NCBI GenBank assembly: GCA_002319875.1
Contig: DCFS01000280.1
Location: 1-7,071 of the forward strand
Origin: Treponema sp. UBA1798
GTDB taxonomy: Bacteria > Spirochaetota > Spirochaetia > Treponematales > Treponemataceae
Length of the DNA stretch: 7,071 bases
Reading direction: 5' to 3'
Shown: one piece after another, positions 1-5,237 of the stretch
How the letters are laid out: each line of letters opens with the position of its first letter
Numbering within the stretch: position 1 is the stretch's first letter
The notes under the pieces: model-generated
What the model was told of the DNA's origin: nothing
What the model saw: only the letters and a program-made list of their open reading frames with translations
Databases searched by the model: none
Program-made: the position numbers and the translations under genes

Positions 1-881
1 ACATGGGAGCCGGTATTCTGCGGGCTGTCGGGGATTCGAAGAGACCTTTCTATATATTGGTAGCAGGATGCGGTGCCAATATCGTTCTTGATCTGCTGTT
101 TGTCGCCGTATTTCATCTGAGAGTAGCAGGAGCAGCATGGGCAACAGTGGTTTCACAGACATGCAGCATGGTTCTGATACTTATAAATCTCAAGCATACA
201 AGAGAAAGCTATAAACTTGTATTCCGGAACCTCACCATAACCCCTCATCTGCTGCGGGAAATGGTAAAAATCGGATTCCCGGCCGGAATACAATCCGTAC
301 TATATACAGTCTCAAACCTTATTATCCAGGCAAACGTAAACAGATTCGGTACGAATACGATAGCAGCATGGGCAGCTTACGGAAGAATCGATTCCATTTT
401 CTGGATGACGTCGAATTCGTTCGGTGTTGCGCTGACAACATTTTCCGGGCAGAATTATGGAGCCAAACTGTATGACAGGGTACGGACAGCAGCCAAAAAC
501 GGTATGGCGATGGCCGCGGGAGCAGCCGTTGCGTACTGTATTCTGTTTCTGATTACCGGAAAAATGTTCTTTCACCTGTTTACGACAGACGAAAATGTTA
601 TAAAGAAAGGTCTGCAGATGCTGTATTTTCTTGCCCCTTTTTTTATTACCTATGAACCGATAGAAATTCTTTCCGGTACGATACGGGGAACAGGAGATTC
701 TTTCAGACCTATGATTATCACGCTGTTAGGTGTATGCGTACTCCGTATCCTGTGGCTGGTCGTAACGGTACCGGTCTGGCCGAACATCATAACGGTAATC
801 GCATGCTACCCGGTTACATGGACTACGACATCGATCCTGTTTTTTATCTATTATAAACGCGGTACCTGGATGAAGCACTAG
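1..881 (+). CDS. MATE family efflux transporter, C-terminal part (cut by the left edge)
   Basis: This is an inner-membrane antiporter of the multidrug and toxic compound extrusion family, which exports cationic drugs or metabolites using a Na+ or H+ gradient. The frame is already open at the window edge; the first ATG, at position 3, lies inside a conserved MATE segment (MGAGILRAVGDSKRPFY), so it is not the true start. About 292 residues are visible, with roughly eight hydrophobic segments. Against the usual ~440-460 residues, the first ~140-160 residues should lie upstream. Residues 10-60 (GDSKRPFY, then NIVLDLLFV and VAGAAWATVVSQ) resemble the end of the N-terminal MATE lobe. KIGFPAGIQSVLYTVSNLIIQ at residues 89-109 resembles the start of the second lobe, and RGTGDS near 228-233 is its equivalent of the first-lobe GDS motif. 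The gene converges on hydE with 37 bp between stop codons. The substrate cannot be predicted. The family call is secure. Confidence 0.9.
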   Translation, partial: MGAGILRAVGDSKRPFYILVAGCGANIVLDLLFVAVFHLRVAGAAWATVVSQTCSMVLILINLKHTRESYKLVFRNLTITPHLLREMVKIGFPAGIQSVLYTVSNLIIQANVNRFGTNTIAAWAAYGRIDSIFWMTSNSFGVALTTFSGQNYGAKLYDRVRTAAKNGMAMAAGAAVAYCILFLITGKMFFHLFTTDENVIKKGLQMLYFLAPFFITYEPIEILSGTIRGTGDSFRPMIITLLGVCVLRILWLVVTVPVWPNIITVIACYPVTWTTTSILFFIYYKRGTWMKH

Positions 882-891
882 CTGGTTACAT

Positions 892-934
892 AGAAAACAC
901 TGTTTCAATCCTGATGCTTTAATGAGTGTTTTCT
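892..934. terminator. Inverted repeat at the convergent MATE/hydE junction, possible bidirectional terminator
   Basis: A perfect 10-bp inverted repeat (AGAAAACACT at 892-901 and AGTGTTTTCT at 925-934) brackets the short gap between two convergent genes. The loop is 23 nt. The right arm lies inside the last codons of hydE. Reading plus, the right arm ends in TTTTCTTTA, a modest U-rich tail. Reading minus, there is little U-tract after the stem. The stem is A/T-rich and the loop long, so it would be a weak intrinsic terminator. Position is the main argument for a termination role. Confidence 0.4.
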
Positions 935-1968
935 TTACAGTCTCCACGGTCAACGGCAACCCGGTAACCTATCGCCGCCATCCGGCGGCTGAGACAATTG
1001 CGACATTCTGCGGCTTCGTCCCCCGTACAAATTTTATTGTCATAAAGCATATAGTTTTTCCGGACACGTACCGGAGACAAATTCGGCATGATGACGTTAG
1101 CCCCTGCAAGTACGCCTTTTTCACGTCCCGCAGAATCAGCAGTACCGAGCGCGGTTGTTGCAGGAATAAGCGCATACGGAAACATGAGACGCAATATTCC
1201 GATAAGAAGCAGAGTCAGATCCACACTGCCTGCCGGGAAGTCCCTGAAGGGAGTATCGTGATGAGGTATGAATGGCCCGATCCCGATCATTTCAGGCTCC
1301 AGTTCTTTTGTAAAAAGCAGATCTTCGGCAAGGCATTCCGCTGTCTGGTACGGAGAGCCTACCATGAAGCCGTTACCGGTCTGGAAGCCGAGGTCCTTTA
1401 AATCACGCAGGCAGCGCATTCTGTTTTCATAAGACAATTCAGGCGGTTTCAGCTTCGCATACTGTTCCCTGTCCGCCGTTTCATGACGGAGCAGATACCT
1501 GTCGGCACCGGCAGCACGGTATGCCTCATATTCTTCACGGCTTTTTTCTCCAACGGAAAGCGTCACTGCGCAGTCAGGATGAACTGATTTTATACTCCGG
1601 ACAATTGAAACGATTCTTTCCACTGTATACGCAGGATCTTCACCGCTCTGCAGTACGAATGTACGGTATCCGAGGTCGTAACCGGCAGCACAGCAGCCGA
1701 GAATCTCTTCGTCGCTCAGCCGGTAACGGACTACGTTCCGGTTACTTTTCCTGATGCCGCAGTAAAAGCAGTCGTTTCTGCAGTAGTTTGAGAATTCGAT
1801 CAACCCGCGGATATATATGTCCCGACCGTAGTACTGCTGCGTCTGTTTCCGTGCAAGAGTAAACAGATATTCCTTTTCTTCCCTGTCGGAACATTTAAGG
1901 AGGTCTACGAAAGATTCCTTCGCCAGTGTTCTCTGTTCAAAGAGTGCATCTATCAGTTCTTTGTACAT
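919..1968 (-). CDS. hydE: [FeFe]-hydrogenase H-cluster maturation radical SAM enzyme HydE
   Basis: HydE is a cytoplasmic radical SAM enzyme that acts with HydG and HydF in building the 2Fe subcluster of the H-cluster, processing the HydG-derived Fe(CO)2(CN)-cysteine product. The protein has 349 residues, the normal family length. The radical SAM motif CxxxCxxC is C63-RND-C67-FY-C70, after a typical IEFSNYCRNDCFYCG stretch. SGED (108-111), RHETAD (161-166) and GIGPFIPHHDTPF (229-241) match the HydE TIM-barrel pattern. An extra C-x7-C-x2-C set (C314, C322, C325) has the spacing of the auxiliary cluster site found in some HydE proteins. The ATG is preceded by AAGGA with 8-nt spacing. The gene overlaps the end of hydF by 16 nt, so it is very likely translationally coupled as the last gene of the operon. 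BioB, ThiH and PylB are relatives but fit the RHETAD and C-terminal motifs less well. Confidence 0.95.
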   Translation of the reverse strand: MYKELIDALFEQRTLAKESFVDLLKCSDREEKEYLFTLARKQTQQYYGRDIYIRGLIEFSNYCRNDCFYCGIRKSNRNVVRYRLSDEEILGCCAAGYDLGYRTFVLQSGEDPAYTVERIVSIVRSIKSVHPDCAVTLSVGEKSREEYEAYRAAGADRYLLRHETADREQYAKLKPPELSYENRMRCLRDLKDLGFQTGNGFMVGSPYQTAECLAEDLLFTKELEPEMIGIGPFIPHHDTPFRDFPAGSVDLTLLLIGILRLMFPYALIPATTALGTADSAGREKGVLAGANVIMPNLSPVRVRKNYMLYDNKICTGDEAAECRNCLSRRMAAIGYRVAVDRGDCKENTH

Positions 1969-3200
1969 ACGGAATGTCCTTCGCGATATGCTTCAGCCAG
2001 TCCGGGAAACGGCTCAAGCGCACGCGGCAGCAGTCCGTTCGCCCATGCAAGAAACAGCCCGTAATTCAATACCGGAACCCCCGCAGTCCGGAATTTTTCT
2101 GTCTTCGCTTCCATCGCACGGCGCGTCAGCATACAGCCGGCACAATGTATGACGAGGTTGTATGTTTCTGGACGTTCCGGAACTTCGCGCGAATGGAAGA
2201 ATTCGACCCGGGGATGAACCATTTGCCGGAACAGCCGCGGGATCTTCACCGTCCCCAGATCATCTGCCTGCCGGTGATGCGAACAGGCTTCCATCATCAG
2301 TACCCTGCCGTTTTCCGGAAAATGAGAGAGCACACTGAGACTCTGTATAAAATAGCTGATATCGCCTTTTTTACGTGCAAACAGTATGGAAAACGATGTG
2401 AGCGGCTGGTTTTCAGGAATGTCGGCAGCAACCTTACTGAAAGCCTGGCTGTCCGTTATGACGAGATCCGGTTTCCTGCCAAGACTGCGGTATATACCGT
2501 AGAGTTCCCGTTCTTTTACAATAAGAGCGGCACAGTCCCTGTCGAGCAGGTCGCGAATTGTTTCAACCTGCGGCAGGATCAAACGCCCGGCAGGAGCCGC
2601 AAGGTCAACCGGAGTCACCAGCATGACAAGTTCCTGTTCATGAACGATACCTTCAACCGGCGTCGGTTCGCGCGAGATTTCTTTTTCAAGAGATTCTATT
2701 TTTGCAAGTAAAGCCGGAATACCTGATGAATCAGTCTTTTCTGCGGCAGGGCTGTTATCGATACTGACACAACGCGCAGCAGGGAAAAAAGCCTTTCGGC
2801 TGTCCATGACAGGCCGGTCGGCAAACGTCAGCACACCGACATACGGTACCTTTTTCTCCGCAAGCCATTCGAGGAGTTCCCGTTCACAAGATTCAACGTC
2901 CCTGTCACCAGGAGAGACGAACAGGACAAGATCCGCTGTCTCAAGCTGTTCCCTCGTTTTTGCGACACGTTCCCGGCCGAGATTTCCCGTATCGTCAAGC
3001 CCCGCAGTATCCGTTACGGAACAGGCTCCGAGTTTACCCAGTTCCATTTTCCGGGTAACCGGATCCGTCGTCGTTCCGGGAGCGGCGGACACAATCGCTA
3101 TATGCTTCTGAAACAGACTGTTCAAAAGCGAAGATTTACCGGCATTCGTAATACCGGCAAGTACGATATGTATGGATTCCGCAACCGGTGTTTCCGTCAT
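1953..3200 (-). CDS. hydF: [FeFe]-hydrogenase H-cluster maturation GTPase/scaffold HydF
   Basis: HydF is the cytoplasmic scaffold on which the 2Fe subcluster is assembled before transfer to the hydrogenase. The protein has 415 residues, typical for the family. Residues ~9-170 form the GTPase domain: P-loop G16-ITNAGKS-23, a TTTDPV switch I region (43-48) and DTAG at 64-67. The middle is the dimerisation domain. The C-terminal part carries the FeS-binding set C306-S-H308 and H352-C353-AG-C356, which matches the CxH...HCxxC pattern of HydF. The usual G4 motif NKxD reads TFAD (125-128), keeping only the aspartate, so nucleotide selectivity may be altered. The ATG directly follows the stop codon of the upstream lyase (0-nt gap), with a GGGAGGG Shine-Dalgarno inside the lyase's last codons, which indicates tight coupling. 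The call is secure from the combination of GTPase and FeS domains and from hydE downstream. Confidence 0.95.
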   Translation of the reverse strand: MTETPVAESIHIVLAGITNAGKSSLLNSLFQKHIAIVSAAPGTTTDPVTRKMELGKLGACSVTDTAGLDDTGNLGRERVAKTREQLETADLVLFVSPGDRDVESCERELLEWLAEKKVPYVGVLTFADRPVMDSRKAFFPAARCVSIDNSPAAEKTDSSGIPALLAKIESLEKEISREPTPVEGIVHEQELVMLVTPVDLAAPAGRLILPQVETIRDLLDRDCAALIVKERELYGIYRSLGRKPDLVITDSQAFSKVAADIPENQPLTSFSILFARKKGDISYFIQSLSVLSHFPENGRVLMMEACSHHRQADDLGTVKIPRLFRQMVHPRVEFFHSREVPERPETYNLVIHCAGCMLTRRAMEAKTEKFRTAGVPVLNYGLFLAWANGLLPRALEPFPGLAEAYREGHSVCTKN

Positions 3201-4559
3201 TCAGTTCCCTCCCGCCCGAGTTTCTGAAAATCCCGTCAGATTCCGGATATCGAACTGCCTTTCGAGAAAGTCCCTGTCCAGTTTCGTATGCTCCGCCAGA
3301 AAATCTATCAGTAACGAGCCTGTAGTTATATGTGCCTGCTGTATCTGTACAAGCAGCTCTTTTATTTCCGTATAGTCAAGCACGCTTCGGAGCGTATTGA
3401 GCAGCGCAGCGCTTGACGCAAGGTGTTCCTCCATCTTCGGGATATCCGGTTCAAGGACATCCATGAGCTTTCCTGAAGCGGCTGCGAATGCTTTTTCCAG
3501 ATTCCGGTCAAGCCGTATAAGCTGTTCCGCCATAAAAGGCAGATTCGCATTAAGCTGGAACTGCCCGCCCCGGCTGTATTCGGCGATGAGCCCCGCTTCG
3601 GCAGAACATTCCATGCACAAACCCCGTATCAGTTCCGGAACGACAGGATTTACCTTGTCGGGCATAATCGTAGAACCATACTGCACTTCACGGTGATGCA
3701 TTTCACCGCAGCATGAAGACGTGTACAACAGCAGGTCGCTGGCAAACTTACAGAGGTTATCGGCAGCGAGAGACATTGCCTGTGCACATTCCGCCAGCGG
3801 ATCCGTATGGGCTACCTGATCGCAGAGGTTCTGGCTTCTGGCAAGAGGAAGTTTCGTAATAGAACGCAGCTGACGTTCGGCTTCAAATACATATTCCCGG
3901 GGAGCGGAAAAACCGGTACCGATCGCAGTCCCGCCCAGCGGTATCGTCCTGAGCCGCTCCCTGACTTTACTGATCCGCCACCGGTCCCTTTCGACAGGCC
4001 CCGTCCATGCGGCGAATACCTGCCCGAGCGTTATCGGCAGCGCATCCTGCATTTCGGTACGTCCGGTAAGGAGAACGGTTTCATATTCAGTCTCGCGCTT
4101 TACCAGTGCTTCCTGTAAACGGATAATTTTTTCCTCAACAGTTTCAAGGAACCGGTACGTCATGATAATCACCGCTGTAGGGAACGTATCATTCGTAGAC
4201 TGAAATCGCGCAATATGGTCAAGCGGATCTGAACGGAACAGACATTCCTTTCCAGCAGCAGCCTTTTCATTGGCGGCATTTGCAAGTACCTCGCATATAT
4301 TCATGTGAAGACTCGTTCCTGCCCCTCCCTGCGCAAGAGGAAGAACAAAACTGGTATCATATACGCCGTCGATCACGCTGATTGCAGCCTGCTCCAGATA
4401 CGGAAAATAATCGTCGGGATACAAATGAGCCGTCAGCTGTTGAGCCCTCAGAGCTGCAAGTTTTACTTCGCCGTATGCACGTATAAGGGGCCGCGGAGTC
4501 TGCTCCTCTCCGAGAAAAGCAAGAGCCTTTCCGGTTTCCTTTCCATAATATACTTTCAT
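3201..4559 (-). CDS. aspA: Aspartate ammonia-lyase-like enzyme of the hyd maturation operon (aspartase/fumarase superfamily)
   Basis: This is a member of the aspartase/fumarase superfamily. Aspartase converts L-aspartate to fumarate and ammonia. Conserved regions are in order: QGGAGTS (77-83, substrate-binding threonine T82), QSTND (120-124, the aspartase rather than fumarase form), GRTEMQDALPITLGQ (166-180) and the signature loop GSTIMPDKVNP (295-305) with catalytic serine S296, K302 and N304. Two features are odd. The protein starts at what is usually about residue 20 of AspA, lacking the GE(M/L)xVPADA leader. The position after GRT, usually His (FumC, AspB) or Gln (E. coli AspA), is Glu169. 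The ATG is preceded by GGAG with about 10-nt spacing, and no better upstream start is evident. It lies between the TM1266-type gene (24 nt) and hydF (0 nt). AspA homologues are known in hyd maturation loci, where ammonia supply for the H-cluster amine is a reasonable idea. Activity on aspartate is inferred; another amine or dicarboxylate is possible. Confidence 0.8.
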   Translation of the reverse strand: MKVYYGKETGKALAFLGEEQTPRPLIRAYGEVKLAALRAQQLTAHLYPDDYFPYLEQAAISVIDGVYDTSFVLPLAQGGAGTSLHMNICEVLANAANEKAAAGKECLFRSDPLDHIARFQSTNDTFPTAVIIMTYRFLETVEEKIIRLQEALVKRETEYETVLLTGRTEMQDALPITLGQVFAAWTGPVERDRWRISKVRERLRTIPLGGTAIGTGFSAPREYVFEAERQLRSITKLPLARSQNLCDQVAHTDPLAECAQAMSLAADNLCKFASDLLLYTSSCCGEMHHREVQYGSTIMPDKVNPVVPELIRGLCMECSAEAGLIAEYSRGGQFQLNANLPFMAEQLIRLDRNLEKAFAAASGKLMDVLEPDIPKMEEHLASSAALLNTLRSVLDYTEIKELLVQIQQAHITTGSLLIDFLAEHTKLDRDFLERQFDIRNLTGFSETRAGGN

Positions 4560-4583
4560 GGTAAAGTATCTCCGTACCGGCGG

Positions 4584-4850
4584 TTACAACTTTGCCAGTG
4601 TCGATTTTACCGTAACACCCTGTACCTGGCCGAGTCTGCCCGTAAGAGCACCTATCTGATCGGTGGTTGCGTCTACGATAAGCGTGATAATGTTAAGATT
4701 ACGTTCGCCGTAAGGAATTCCCATGCGGCCGATAATGATGGAGCCTGCTCCGGTAAGAATTTCGTTGACACGGGAAGCGCAGTGCGCCCTGTCCCTGATA
4801 ATAATTGCGATAACACCGACCGAACGGCCAGCTGCAGATGCTGTTTCCAT
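4584..4850 (-). CDS. TM1266-type iron-only hydrogenase system putative regulator (ACT-like domain)
   Basis: This 88-residue protein belongs to the small family typified by Thermotoga TM1266, found almost only beside [FeFe]-hydrogenase maturation genes and annotated as an iron-only hydrogenase system regulator. The whole chain is one ACT/NikR-C-like beta-alpha-beta-beta-alpha-beta domain: VGVIAIIIRD (11-20), a helix with NEIL (29-32), GRMGIPYGER (41-50), LNIITLIVDATTDQIGALTGRLGQV (52-76) and VTVKS (79-83). The GRMGIPY and DQIGALTGKLG-like segments are the family's hallmark. It has no DNA-binding domain, so any regulatory role probably needs a ligand or partner. The ATG is preceded by GGGGAGA at a suitable distance. 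It is the first gene of the minus-strand operon, 24 nt upstream of the lyase. The molecular function is not established for the family. Confidence 0.9.
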   Translation of the reverse strand: METASAAGRSVGVIAIIIRDRAHCASRVNEILTGAGSIIIGRMGIPYGERNLNIITLIVDATTDQIGALTGRLGQVQGVTVKSTLAKL

Positions 4851-4904
4851 ATTTCTCCCCTCAGTGTCAGACGGTAACGTCCTTCACCTCAGATCAGCAT
4901 AATC

Positions 4905-4918
4905 AAAAAGCGCTTTCA
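4905..4918 (-). promoter_or_regulatory. cre-like site (CcpA box candidate) in the hyd operon leader
   Basis: On the minus strand TGAAAGCGCTTTTT matches 12 of 14 positions of the catabolite-responsive consensus TGWAANCGNTNWCA. It contains a perfect 10-bp palindrome (AAAGCGCTTT, 4907-4916). It would lie about 75-90 nt downstream of the predicted hyd operon start, a place where CcpA can act as a roadblock. Whether this organism has CcpA is unknown, and a 12/14 match can arise by chance. Confidence 0.25.
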
Positions 4919-4956
4919 AAATCCGGCTGCTTCCTGAAAATGCACTGTTTACGGGC

Positions 4957-4988
4957 TGTCTGCAAAAATCAGATAACTTTTACAGACA
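4957..4988 (-). promoter_or_regulatory. Inverted repeat in the predicted 5' leader of the hyd operon
   Basis: TGTCTGCAAAA (4957-4967) and TTTTACAGACA (4978-4988) form an 11-bp inverted repeat with one mismatch and a 10-nt loop. In the minus-strand transcript the mismatch becomes a U-G wobble, so the stem is continuous. It would lie within the first ~40 nt after the predicted hyd operon start. It has no U-tract after it, so it is not a simple terminator. It could be an operator or an mRNA 5'-end hairpin. The same right arm also supplies a TTTACA hexamer that could serve as a plus-strand -35. Confidence 0.4.
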
Positions 4989-5000
4989 ATCAGTACACTT

Positions 5001-5029
5001 ATAATATATAACTGTTTCAGTATAATCAA
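5001..5029 (-). promoter_or_regulatory. Predicted promoter of the TM1266-like/aspA/hydF/hydE operon
   Basis: On the minus strand, a -35 TTGATT (5029-5024) and a -10 TATTAT (5006-5001) are separated by 17 bp, with four and five of six consensus matches. Initiation would fall near 4994, giving a leader of about 140 nt before the TM1266-type ATG. The surrounding 5000-5026 stretch is the most A/T-rich part of the region and also contains plus-strand -10-like hexamers (TATAAT at 5000-5005 and 5021-5026), so the two directions may compete. Confidence 0.5.
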
Positions 5030-5051
5030 GCTGGTGCCGCTGACGGAAGCC

Positions 5052-5078
5052 GGAAACTGGTAAACAGACCGGTTTTCC
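5052..5078. repeat. Imperfect inverted repeat between the divergent promoters
   Basis: GGAAACTGGT (5052-5061) and ACCGGTTTTCC (5068-5078) are complementary apart from a one-base bulge and one G-U-type pair, with a 6-nt spacer. The element lies between the predicted minus-strand promoter and the predicted ldh promoter. No U-tract follows in either direction, so an operator is a better guess than a terminator. No regulator can be named. Confidence 0.3.
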
Positions 5079-5099
5079 CGCAAAACAAGACGGAAACGC

Positions 5100-5128
5100 T
5101 TAACTATTTTACGTAAATATTCTATACT
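5100..5128 (+). promoter_or_regulatory. Predicted promoter of the lactate/malate dehydrogenase gene
   Basis: TTAACT (5100-5105) and TATACT (5123-5128) are spaced by 17 bp, with four of six and five of six matches to sigma-70 consensus. Initiation near 5135 would leave a leader of about 100 nt, carrying a small GTGCC/GGCAC hairpin (5157-5169) and a 12-bp palindrome before the ribosome binding site. An alternative plus-strand promoter further upstream (TTTACA at 4979-4984 with TATAAT at 5000-5005) has a short 15-bp spacer. Confidence 0.5.
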
Positions 5129-5196
5129 CCCTTTCAAAGATACAATCCGTATCATGGTGCCGTCGGCACGACAGGGATTTATTCCCCATATGAGAC

Positions 5197-5208
5197 TTGC
5201 TTAAGCAA
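5197..5208. promoter_or_regulatory. Perfect 12-bp palindrome just upstream of the dehydrogenase RBS
   Basis: TTGCTTAAGCAA is a perfect palindrome 12 nt upstream of the AAAGGAG Shine-Dalgarno (5221-5227). It could be a repressor half-turn operator or a weak RNA hairpin. Allowing a one-base bulge, two more pairs (AC/GT) extend it. It has the TTG...CAA ends of Rex-type redox operators but not the ~18-bp length, so Rex cannot be assigned. Confidence 0.3.
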
Positions 5209-5237
5209 AGTAGCTATGTGAAAGGAGACAAACGGTA

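Noticed and set aside
922..1401. 159-codon plus-strand frame opposite hydE
   Set aside because: Antisense to conserved HydE residues, no family resemblance; the ATG is part of the convergent hairpin region.
1926..2711. 261-codon open frame on the plus strand opposite hydF
   Set aside because: It lies wholly antisense to the well-supported hydF and the end of hydE, has a low-complexity basic and aromatic composition, no recognisable domain and no RBS. It is a shadow of hydF codon usage.
3201..4559. Treating the lyase as a second fumarase (FumC paralogue)
   Set aside because: STND, GAGTS and RTE/Q-type motifs and the shortened N-terminus separate it from FumC; aspartase-like is the better class.
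4305..4877. 190-codon plus-strand frame opposite the start of the lyase and the TM1266-type gene
   Set aside because: Its opposite strand encodes two recognisable proteins with good RBSs; the translated product resembles nothing known.
4949..5155. 68-codon minus-strand frame in the divergent intergenic region
   Set aside because: No convincing Shine-Dalgarno, overlaps both predicted promoters and the inverted repeats, and the product has no recognisable features.
5157..5169. GTGCC/GGCAC hairpin in the ldh leader as a terminator or riboswitch part
   Set aside because: The stem is only 5 bp with a 3-nt loop and no U-run follows; I could not match the leader to any riboswitch consensus.
5197..5208. 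Assignment of the palindrome to Rex
   Set aside because: Rex sites are about 18 bp (TTGTTAAN4TTAACAA-like); this 12-bp element has only the outer TTG and CAA in common.
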